Shown: positions 1 to 5,147 of the stretch, one piece after another | How positions within the stretch are numbered: position 1 is the stretch's first letter | Layout of the letters: each line of letters starts with the position of its first letter | Source: Desulfuromonadaceae bacterium UBA2294 | Lineage (GTDB): Bacteria; Desulfobacterota; Desulfuromonadia; Desulfuromonadales; UBA2294 | Assembly (NCBI GenBank): GCA_002345625.1 | Contig: DDWE01000138.1 | Coordinates: 11,256 to 17,812, forward strand | Length of the DNA stretch: 6,557 bases | Direction: 5' to 3' | Made by a program: the position numbers and the translations under genes | Notes under the pieces: generated by a model | What the model saw: only the letters and a program-made list of their open reading frames with translations | What the model was told of the DNA's origin: nothing | Databases searched by the model: none

Positions 1-1
1 C

Positions 2-433
2 CGCCACTGTATTGACCAGGGCATAGGCGGTCAGCAATTCTGACTGGCTGCCACCGGGATGCCCGGCGACCAGTTGCGGGTCGAAATTGAGCGTAAAGGT
101 TTCATCAACGACCCGCACCTCACGCAGAACCGTCCGAGCCGGCAGTATCGGCTGCAGGTCGTCAACCGGACCGGCGATCAGGGCCTCGACCACGGCCTGC
201 AGACAATCCAACTCGCCGTCGCAGGCAACCTGCTGCGTCATCGGGATCAGATAGAGGGCATCGGCGCTGGCGAAGTAAAGGGTCACCTCGCGCTCCGGAA
301 CTTCGGTCACCGTCGACTGAGCCGGCACGTTAAGCATCGTTTGCGGTGCCGATGGTGTCCGCAACAGGAGCCAGACGAAGACAGCCAGCAGGAGAACTCC
401 ACTGATCAGCAGATATAGAAAGCTCTTTTTCAT
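2..433 (-). CDS. GerMN-domain membrane-anchored protein, C-terminus cut by window edge
   Basis: A frame opens with ATG at 433 on the minus strand and stays open to the left edge (144 codons visible, no stop reached). An AAGGA ribosome site lies 10 nt upstream. Residues 6-24 form one hydrophobic helix after an MKKS start, so this is probably an uncleaved N-terminal anchor with the rest in the periplasm. A short linker (25-48) leads into a GerMN-type domain: a beta strand beginning VTLYFA (50-55), an acidic helix ending in EALIAGP (83-89), a strand pair at VLREVRVVDETFTLNF (102-117), and the helix start GGSQSELLTAYALVNT (127-142). Cys71 and Cys77 could form a disulfide. The family is named after spore-germination GerM but also occurs in non-sporulating bacteria, where its role is unknown. 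It lies 137 nt downstream of murI on the same strand, the order seen in Bacillus racE-gerM. Family call fairly sure; function not. Confidence 0.8.
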   Translation of the reverse strand, partial: MKKSFLYLLISGVLLLAVFVWLLLRTPSAPQTMLNVPAQSTVTEVPEREVTLYFASADALYLIPMTQQVACDGELDCLQAVVEALIAGPVDDLQPILPARTVLREVRVVDETFTLNFDPQLVAGHPGGSQSELLTAYALVNTVA

Positions 434-448
434 CGCATCTTGATCCTT

Positions 449-480
449 CGCGCCGACAGCTGCGGCGCGTTTTTTGTTTT
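449..480 (+). terminator. Plus-oriented terminator-like hairpin upstream of the GerMN gene
   Basis: A GC-rich 7-bp perfect stem, CGCGCCG (449-455) and CGGCGCG (463-469), with a 7-nt loop is followed directly by TTTTTTGTTTT on the plus strand. Shape and T-run fit an intrinsic terminator for plus-strand transcription, although I see no plus-strand gene to its left. On the minus strand the same hairpin forms in the GerMN leader, its last base adjoining the AAGGA ribosome site. It may stop antisense transcription or act as a leader structure; both are inferences. Confidence 0.5.
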
Positions 481-570
481 GAGCCCGCAAAGGCAGGGAG
501 ACGCTCACGGGTCACAGGTCAGAGTGACCGGGAACAATCCCTTCCCTTGCCTCTTTTATAGACTATTTGT

Positions 571-1362
571 TTACAGTTCGATCTGCGTCACACCCTCAAG
601 CCGGGTGCCGAGAAAAGCACTGCCGACCCGGGTAAAGCGGTCGGGGACATCGGTGACAAAAAAGCGGGTTCGGCCACGACCGGTTATATTGGCGCCAACA
701 TCATGCAACCGGGCGACCACGGCCTTGGCAGTCTCTTCGGCGGAATCGACCAGCTGCACCGATGTGCCGAGCAGGGCATGCAGAGTGTTTTTAAACAGGG
801 GGTAGTGGGTACAACCCAGAACCAGGGTGTCGATGCGATGCGTCAGCAACGGTGCCAGATACTCTTCAGCCGCCAGAGTCGCAATGCGGTGTTCGGCCCA
901 GCCCTCCTCGGCCAGAGGGACAAACAACGGACAGGGAGCAGAAAAGACTTCTATAGCGGGATCACAGGCCTGGATTTCCCGGGCGTAGGCACCGCTTTTC
1001 ACCGTCCCTTCGGTCCCGATGACACCGATACGGCGCCCATGACTGAGTGTGGCGGCACGCCGTGCCCCCGGTGCGATAACGCCAATCACCGGAATACAAA
1101 AATGGCCGGACAGGGACTCCAGGGCGACGGCCGAGGCCGTGTTGCAGGCGACGACCAGCATCTTGACCCCCTGACTGACCAGAAATTCGGCCACCTCATG
1201 GGCATAACGACGCACGGTCTCCGGGCTTTTTGTCCCATAGGGAACCCGCGCAGTGTCGCCGACGTAGAGCAACTCCTCACGCGGCAGCAGCCGGGCCACC
1301 TCCTTGAGGACGGTCAGGCCACCAACCCCGGAATCAAAGATGCCGATTGCACGCTCCGGCAC
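571..1362 (-). CDS. murI: Glutamate racemase
   Basis: This 263-residue protein interconverts L- and D-glutamate in the cytoplasm without a cofactor, supplying D-Glu for the peptidoglycan peptide. It has the full family pattern: an N-terminal IGIFDSGVGGLTVL segment (6-19), YVGDTARVPYG (33-43), the first catalytic cysteine in ACNTAS (Cys73), PVIGVIAPG (91-99), and the second catalytic cysteine with its histidine in GCTHYPL (Cys184, His186). Length matches the usual 260-290 residues, so it looks intact and active. The start is GTG at 1362, with AAAGGA (1370-1375) 7 nt upstream; no better start is available. Its own sigma-70-like promoter lies at 1404-1433. The gene is divergent from the small membrane-protein operon and is followed by the GerMN gene after 137 nt. 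Confidence 0.97.
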   Translation of the reverse strand: MPERAIGIFDSGVGGLTVLKEVARLLPREELLYVGDTARVPYGTKSPETVRRYAHEVAEFLVSQGVKMLVVACNTASAVALESLSGHFCIPVIGVIAPGARRAATLSHGRRIGVIGTEGTVKSGAYAREIQACDPAIEVFSAPCPLFVPLAEEGWAEHRIATLAAEEYLAPLLTHRIDTLVLGCTHYPLFKNTLHALLGTSVQLVDSAEETAKAVVARLHDVGANITGRGRTRFFVTDVPDRFTRVGSAFLGTRLEGVTQIEL

Positions 1363-1403
1363 ACGGATATCCTTTCTTTATTATGGTAGGAAAACGATCG
1401 TAC

Positions 1404-1433
1404 ATCGTAGGAGAAGGCTTGCGCCAAAGTCAA
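1404..1433 (-). promoter_or_regulatory. Sigma-70-like promoter of murI
   Basis: Read on the minus strand, TTGACT (1428-1433) is separated by 18 nt from TACGAT (1404-1409). The -35 box matches consensus at five of six bases and the -10 at four of six. The predicted start near 1397 gives a leader of about 35 nt that contains the murI ribosome site. Confidence 0.55.
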
Positions 1434-1474
1434 GGAGATTGCGTGCATTTCTCCTTTCCCTGACGGTAAAAGGC

Positions 1475-1483
1475 TGCTATAAT
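1475..1483 (+). promoter_or_regulatory. Extended -10 promoter of the membrane-protein/cytochrome operon
   Basis: TGCTATAAT is a perfect TATAAT (1478-1483) preceded by the TGn extension. No good -35 lies at the usual distance (TTTCCC at 1455-1460 with a 17-nt spacer is weak), which fits an extended -10 promoter. Transcription would begin near 1490, about 30 nt before the chosen ATG at 1522. Confidence 0.6.
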
Positions 1484-1508
1484 TTCGCTCCGAAAACGTG
1501 TCCGAAAC

Positions 1509-1515
1509 AGAAGGG
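1509..1515 (+). promoter_or_regulatory. Ribosome site deciding the start at 1522
   Basis: AGAAGGG ends 6 nt before the ATG at 1522. This favours 1522 over two in-frame upstream options. The GTG at 1498 would lie only about 8 nt into the transcript with no ribosome site. The ATG at 1516 directly abuts the AAGGG. Confidence 0.65.
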
Positions 1516-1521
1516 ATGACC

Positions 1522-1860
1522 ATGAGCCTTATCGACAAGGTTGTCGATTTTTTCAAATCGATGCAGACCGAACAGGTTGTCGGTTTTCTTGAACAGATGA
1601 AGATCGGCGAGCTGATCCACCACCCCTATTTTCTTGCCAGCGTCGGTGCCCTCGCCCTCATCTGTGTGATCCTGAAGTGGCGACTGCTGCTGAGCTTCAT
1701 CATTCTTGCGGTCGGCTTTGCGGAATTGTTCAACTACTCCATCGCCCGCGGCACCGCGCTCGGCGAGGGGATGGGCAGCGAGTCACTGATGATTTTCGTC
1801 GGGTTTGGCGTGGTCATCATCTCGGTCGTTATCTACCTGCTGTTTATCAAGTCGGAGTAG
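1522..1860 (+). CDS. Small three-helix membrane protein of unknown function
   Basis: I do not recognise this 112-residue protein. It starts with an amphipathic, charged segment (1-34, MSLIDKVVDFFKSMQTEQ onward). Three likely membrane helices follow: about 36-51 (YFLASVGALALICVIL), 54-74 and 89-109. The first two are separated only by the short charged turn KWR, so they probably form a tight hairpin. The loop between helices 2 and 3 carries ARGTALGEGMGSES, glycine-rich and polar. There are no cysteine pairs, histidine clusters or other cofactor motifs apart from a lone His33-His34 near the membrane. The start rests on the AGAAGGG site. The dihaem cytochrome gene begins 25 nt after the stop on the same strand, so the two are probably co-transcribed from the extended -10 promoter and may work together in the inner membrane; that is inference from position only. 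Confidence 0.85.
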   Translation: MSLIDKVVDFFKSMQTEQVVGFLEQMKIGELIHHPYFLASVGALALICVILKWRLLLSFIILAVGFAELFNYSIARGTALGEGMGSESLMIFVGFGVVIISVVIYLLFIKSE

Positions 1861-1885
1861 TTCCGACAGACAGGATTCTAAACTT

Positions 1886-2152
1886 ATGAAAAAAGCACAA
1901 ATCAGAGATATGGCCCTGCTCGCCGGCGCTGTGGCACTTGTTGTGTTTCTCCTGAACGCTCCGGAAGAGACCACGCACCGGATTCCGGCCGACGACACCC
2001 ACGCCCCCTACTACGAAATGATCCGCAAGGATGGAAAAAAAGCGGCTGAAAAACACTGCGAAGAGTGTCACAATGCACAGGGTGTCCCCTTCCCGGCTGG
2101 ACACCCGGCAAAAGCGCGTTGCCTGCTTTGCCACAAAATAGTAGACCAGTAA
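1886..2152 (+). CDS. Small membrane-anchored dihaem cytochrome c
   Basis: This 88-residue protein has a short basic N-terminus (MKKAQIRD), one hydrophobic helix (about 9-24), then a small soluble domain with two c-type haem attachment motifs: CEECH (58-62) and CLLCH (79-83). Residues before the likely cleavage region (LLNAP) do not fit a good signal peptidase I site, so the helix is probably an uncleaved anchor that places the haem domain in the periplasm. His31, His39, His57 and His73 are candidate sixth ligands, so bis-His coordination is possible. The second haem region (HPAKARCLLCH) resembles small multihaem cytochromes common in metal- and sulfur-reducing deltaproteobacteria. The role would be electron transfer; the partner is unknown. 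An AGGA site lies 10 nt before the ATG. It is the second gene of a two-gene operon and is followed by a strong terminator. Confidence 0.88.
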   Translation: MKKAQIRDMALLAGAVALVVFLLNAPEETTHRIPADDTHAPYYEMIRKDGKKAAEKHCEECHNAQGVPFPAGHPAKARCLLCHKIVDQ

Positions 2153-2167
2153 CGCTTGCCTTCAATC

Positions 2168-2205
2168 ATGAAAAGGGGCGGCCACTGCAGGCCGCCCCTT
2201 TTCAT
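2168..2205. terminator. Bidirectional intrinsic terminator between convergent operons
   Basis: A perfect 16-bp inverted repeat (2168-2183 and 2190-2205, 6-nt loop) has a GGGGCGGCC core flanked by AAAA and TTTT. Because the A- and T-tracts are symmetric, it can terminate in both directions. It sits 16 nt after the cytochrome stop and about 50 nt after the end of the convergent LOG-family gene. Confidence 0.9.
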
Positions 2206-2257
2206 TTATAGCGACATGCGCTCAGAGATCTCCTAAAAAGCGCGGCATAAACACCGC

Positions 2258-3286
2258 CTAAAACGAATTAAGCCGTCGGATAAAGGCGATCAGAAATCCG
2301 AAATTGCGCCGATTGAATTCGAAGGCCAGTCGCGGCAGATGCAAAAGATCGGGCTGATCCTCCTCTTTGGGCAGCGGACCGCTGAGCCGGAAACGGCTAC
2401 CCGGCGCCAGGATTTCGCCAAACTCGCTGCTCAAGACCTGCAAATGGCTGGGATCAAGCTGCTTGTTCAAGCGCAACACCAGCGTGTCTCCGACATAGCG
2501 GCCGGAGTGATAGACACGATAGAAATCATCGATGACCCGCACCGCTTCGGCCGGATCACGGGTAATGGTGAACAGGCTGAAATCTTCGCCGGAGATCAAT
2601 CCTTTCTTCAGCAGGGCCGACTTGATGAAGTCGAGCCACTTCTCCCAATAGTCGCCGCTGTCATCATCAATGAGGATCAGGGGAATCGGCGCGTTCTTGC
2701 CGGTCTGCACCAGGGTGAGGGTCTCCATCGCTTCGTCGAGCGTGCCAAAACCACCGGGGAACAGGGCAACCGCCTGCGCCTCTTTGAGAAAGGCGACTTT
2801 GCGATTGAAGAAGTACTGATAAACAATCACTTTGTCCGGATCAGAGCTGAACGGATTCGTGTCCTGCTCAAAGGGGAGCCGGATGTTGACGGCGAAGGAG
2901 TTTCCGGGGCCGGCCCCCTCATTACCCGCCTGCATGATGCCGCCACCCCCGCCGGTGATCACCATGTACCCCTGTTCGGCCAGCAAGCGCGAGAAGGTCA
3001 CACACTTCTGATAAATCGGCTCGTCGGTTCCAGTGCGTGCCGAACCGAAAATCGTCACCTTGCGCCGACTGCGATAAGGGCCGAACACCTTGTTGGTGAA
3101 GCGCATCTCCTTCATCGTCGTCCGCATCAACTTCAGATCGGCCAGGTAGTCAATTTCGTGCCCGGCCTTCAGGGCCGCAACAATCATCTCCCGGATCAGC
3201 CGCGGATGATGAACTCCAGTCAGACGCATCAACTCGGCAATGTGCTCTTCGATCTCCGGTGGATTCTGGTTAAAGCTGAGTTCCAT
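2258..3286 (-). CDS. LOG-family (TIGR00730-like) nucleotide-processing protein
   Basis: A 342-residue protein with a Rossmann-like core. Family marks are KVTIFGSAR (76-84), the glycine-rich GGGGGIMQAGNEGA (112-125), FNRKVAFLKEAQA (160-172) and the signature PGGFGTLDE (177-185). In the LOG/PpnN family, members hydrolyse the N-glycosidic bond of nucleoside 5'-monophosphates, and the conserved Arg (here Arg162) and Glu (here Glu185) are catalytic; both are present. It is longer than the roughly 190-residue plant-LOG type, with about 70 extra residues at the N-terminus and about 90 at the C-terminus, but shorter than E. coli PpnN (454). The true substrate is therefore uncertain, and the older label lysine decarboxylase should not be used. 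The ATG at 3286 has GAGGG just upstream. The CxxC-protein gene ends 18 nt before this start, so the two are probably co-transcribed. Confidence 0.92.
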   Translation of the reverse strand: MELSFNQNPPEIEEHIAELMRLTGVHHPRLIREMIVAALKAGHEIDYLADLKLMRTTMKEMRFTNKVFGPYRSRRKVTIFGSARTGTDEPIYQKCVTFSRLLAEQGYMVITGGGGGIMQAGNEGAGPGNSFAVNIRLPFEQDTNPFSSDPDKVIVYQYFFNRKVAFLKEAQAVALFPGGFGTLDEAMETLTLVQTGKNAPIPLILIDDDSGDYWEKWLDFIKSALLKKGLISGEDFSLFTITRDPAEAVRVIDDFYRVYHSGRYVGDTLVLRLNKQLDPSHLQVLSSEFGEILAPGSRFRLSGPLPKEEDQPDLLHLPRLAFEFNRRNFGFLIAFIRRLNSF

Positions 3287-3304
3287 CGTCCCTCACTTCT
3301 TTCG

Positions 3305-3856
3305 TTAAGCGGCACGCCGGGTCAGGTAGCCCCCGGAGCGGACGGTTGCGGTGTTCAGGAGCCCACGCAGGCTGGAACCGGTATAACGCCGGTCGAAAGC
3401 GATGTAGAGTTCGCGCAGCTGACGCTCCAGTCCGGCATAGTCCGCAGCCGGCAACCTGGCATCGATCGCTTCACAGACAAAGGTCACACAATTAAACGGC
3501 CGGACATCGGCTGTAAACTGGCACCCCTGCGCATCGAGCCAGGGACAGCTGCGGCTAAAGTCGGCGATTGGCAGGGGGGTGTCGCGCACCAGGTGGGCCA
3601 GGACGTTGACCAGGGTCAGGTGAAAGGTCCCGTCTCCGCAACACCCACCGGCGCAGTCACGGCAGGCGCTGACCCCGCCGGCGGCATCGACCAGATCCTG
3701 TATCTTCTGCTGCTGGAGAGCAATTTCAGCGACGGCGGCGGCGATCCAGGTGCGTTCGGCGCTATCGAGAGCGGTCCACTCATTGCAAATGGTGGACTGA
3801 ATCGATTGCCAGAGGTCCAGCCTTGCGCCCGATGTGGCGTCCGCTGTCTTTATCAC
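3305..3856 (-). CDS. YkgJ-like CxxCxxCC-type metal-binding protein
   Basis: With a GTG start at 3856 this is a 183-residue protein. Its eight cysteines match the family of putative zinc- or iron-binding proteins (YkgJ/UPF0153): CRDCAGGCC gives Cys65, 68, 72 and 73. Then come Cys104 in CPWLD, Cys112 in GCQF, Cys123 in RPFNC and Cys128 in FVC. The first cluster here is C-x2-C-x3-CC, one residue longer than the usual C-x2-C-x2-CC. A helical N-terminal part (12-60) and a C-terminal tail (129-183) flank the cysteine domain. Function is unknown in the family; a bound metal or Fe-S cluster is inferred. The frame is open upstream to 4138, but that stretch lies largely inside rnpB, so the longer 277-codon start is not credible. 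The GTG has GGAG 8 nt upstream. The LOG gene follows after 18 nt. Confidence 0.85.
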   Translation of the reverse strand: MIKTADATSGARLDLWQSIQSTICNEWTALDSAERTWIAAAVAEIALQQQKIQDLVDAAGGVSACRDCAGGCCGDGTFHLTLVNVLAHLVRDTPLPIADFSRSCPWLDAQGCQFTADVRPFNCVTFVCEAIDARLPAADYAGLERQLRELYIAFDRRYTGSSLRGLLNTATVRSGGYLTRRAA

Positions 3857-3864
3857 TACTTCGA

Positions 3865-3868
3865 CTCC
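3865..3868 (-). promoter_or_regulatory. Ribosome site deciding the GTG start at 3856
   Basis: On the minus strand GGAG lies 8 nt before the GTG at 3856. This is the best-supported start downstream of rnpB. The upstream in-frame GTG near 3919 and TTG near 3901 lack a comparable site, and starts above 3955 fall inside the RNA gene. Confidence 0.55.
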
Positions 3869-3955
3869 GTTATCAAAGACAAAACCCAAGGGGCACGACA
3901 AACACCGCCGAAGGACCACACCGCGCTGAAAATGGATACGATCGAAACAATTAAA

Positions 3956-4339
3956 GTGGCTGAAGAAGGCCGTAAGCCGGGTTCTGTTCCCCGCCGCAGT
4001 TGCCTGCGACCGGGCGATGATCATTCCTCTAGGGCCGCCGTTGCCGACGGTCTCAAGCGGCCAACCCGGGAGCCTCGGACGGGCCGTCCTCAAACGCTCC
4101 TCTATTAGGCCTTGCTCCGGATGGGGTTTACCGAGCATCCGACGTCACCGCCGGACCTGGTGAGCTCTTACCTCACCCTTTCACCCTGACCCGCACCTGG
4201 CGGGCGGTCTTCTCTCTGTGGCACTTTCCCTGGGGTCGCCCCCGGTCCCCGTTAGGGACCATCCTGCCCTGTGGAGCCCGGACTTTCCTCCCCCCATCAG
4301 CAAGTGACGGGCGGCGATCACCTGGCCTTCTTCAGCCAC
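3956..4339 (-). ncRNA. rnpB: RNase P RNA (bacterial type A)
   Basis: This is the catalytic RNA that trims 5' leaders from pre-tRNAs together with the RnpA protein. On the minus strand it carries the 5' conserved core GGAGGAAAGTCCGGGCTCC (4273-4291), then AGGGTGAAAGGGTGAGGTAA, CCGGAGCAAGGCC and CCCGGGTTGGCCGCTTGAG (the L15 region, with the GGU that pairs to the tRNA CCA end). AGAGGAATGATCATC follows, and the 3' conserved ACAGAACCCGGCTTA (3973-3987) closes the core. The two ends form a perfect 16-bp P1 helix (4324-4339 with 3956-3971), which fixes the limits to within a few bases. At about 384 nt it is close to the E. coli RNA (377 nt), and the order of elements follows type A. The mature ends are predicted, not mapped. 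It lies between the zinc-ribbon gene and the CxxC-protein gene, same strand. Confidence 0.97.
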
Positions 4340-4345
4340 ACATTC

Positions 4346-4374
4346 ATGACAAAGAGTAAGGGGCGAGGAGTAAA
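4346..4374 (-). promoter_or_regulatory. Probable rnpB promoter
   Basis: On the minus strand TTTACT (4369-4374) and TGTCAT (4346-4351) are 17 nt apart, each matching the sigma-70 consensus at four of six bases. The predicted start, about 7 nt beyond the -10, falls at 4339, exactly where the P1 helix of RNase P RNA begins. That positional agreement is the main support, since the boxes are individually weak. Confidence 0.5.
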
Positions 4375-4383
4375 GCACTCCTC
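4365..4383 (-). terminator. Weak hairpin after the zinc-ribbon gene, overlapping the rnpB -35
   Basis: GAGGAGT (4365-4371) and ACTCCTC (4377-4383) form a perfect 7-bp stem with a 5-nt loop, 12 nt past the stop of the zinc-ribbon gene. No clean T-run follows (GCCCCTTACTCTTTG), so termination would be partial at best. The predicted rnpB -35 box lies across the loop and one arm. Confidence 0.35.
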
Positions 4384-4395
4384 ACCCTGCTCGAT

Positions 4396-5106
4396 TTAAC
4401 AGCTTTCGGCGAGGTACAACATCCGGTTGCAGTGCGGACAGTCGAGGATCTCTTTGGTCGTAAACAGGCTGTTGAACAGCTGCGGCGGCAGGTTCATGTT
4501 ACAGCCGGTGCAGACCCCTTGCCGTGCTTCGACGATGGCCACACCGGCGCGGCGGTCGAGCAGCATCTCATAGCGTTTGCGCATCCGGGTCGGCAACTTG
4601 GCAAGAAACTCGTCACGGCGGCTGTCACCAGCACCGAGGACCTGATCGCAGGTGCCGATGGCGGTGGCAATCTCTTCTTGTCGGGAGGCAACCCGCTCCT
4701 TGATGGCAGCCATCTCGGCGACCTTCTCATCACGATCACGGTTGACGGCGGCCAGTTCGGTCTCCAGGGCGGCAATCTTGTCCTGGATGTCCTTGTTCAT
4801 TTTTTTCGCCGTGTCGATCTCCTTGAGCACCGCCACATACTCACGCTGGGTCTTGATCGTTGGTAAGCGCCCCTCCGCCCGGCTGACATTCCCCTCTTCG
4901 AGGACCAGATCGTGTGAAAGGTCACTGCGCTGCCCACTCAGCGTTGCGACGCCGGCATCGAGCTTATCGACCATCTCCTGCACCCGGGCGACCTCTTCGT
5001 CAATCTCCGCCAGTTCCAGGGCCATCTGTGCCCGTTCGCGACGCCTGGCATTAAGATCCCCATCGAGTTCCTGCAATTCCCTGAGCAGTTCAAGTTTTTC
5101 CCGCAC
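4396..5106 (-). CDS. COG1579-type coiled-coil protein with C4 zinc ribbon
   Basis: This 236-residue protein has the usual family size and layout. A long charged helical hairpin (about 1-165, rich in E, K, R, L and A, with turns near 70-90) is followed by a C-terminal C4 zinc ribbon with CTGC (Cys199, Cys202) and CPHC (Cys223, Cys226). The QGVCTGCNMNLPPQ and LDCPHCNRMLY contexts are typical of the family. The best-studied relative I recall is Helicobacter HP0958 (FlgZ), which binds RpoN and flaA mRNA; elsewhere the role is unclear. The GTG start at 5106 has a strong GGAGG (5116-5120) 9 nt upstream; an ATG within that spacer is followed at once by a stop. The Nif3-like gene ends 41 nt upstream on the same strand, so the two likely form an operon. 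The protein is probably cytoplasmic: it has no signal peptide or membrane segment. Confidence 0.9.
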   Translation of the reverse strand: MREKLELLRELQELDGDLNARRRERAQMALELAEIDEEVARVQEMVDKLDAGVATLSGQRSDLSHDLVLEEGNVSRAEGRLPTIKTQREYVAVLKEIDTAKKMNKDIQDKIAALETELAAVNRDRDEKVAEMAAIKERVASRQEEIATAIGTCDQVLGAGDSRRDEFLAKLPTRMRKRYEMLLDRRAGVAIVEARQGVCTGCNMNLPPQLFNSLFTTKEILDCPHCNRMLYLAESC

Positions 5107-5147
5107 GTTACATAACCTCCACTGGTTCGTTGACAGCTGTACGCCCG

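Noticed and set aside
59..418. A 119-codon plus-strand frame at the left edge
   Set aside because: It is antisense to the GerMN coding region, whose minus-strand translation has a clear membrane anchor and domain.
555..560. TATAAA on the minus strand as a separate promoter for the GerMN gene
   Set aside because: The hexamer at the right distance upstream (GATCGA) does not resemble a -35 and there is no TGn extension, so it is not supported beyond chance.
703..1389. A 228-codon open frame antisense to murI
   Set aside because: murI has both catalytic cysteines and full family length on the other strand; this frame shows no recognisable protein features.
2339..4108. A 589-codon open frame on the plus strand
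   Set aside because: It lies antisense to the LOG gene, the CxxC-protein gene and part of rnpB. All three have strong family evidence on the minus strand, while this translation shows no domain; it is a by-product of GC-rich codon use.
3857..4138. N-terminal extension of the CxxC protein to a start at 4138
   Set aside because: Most of it is RNase P RNA sequence. The family core begins downstream, and a GTG with a good ribosome site exists at 3856.
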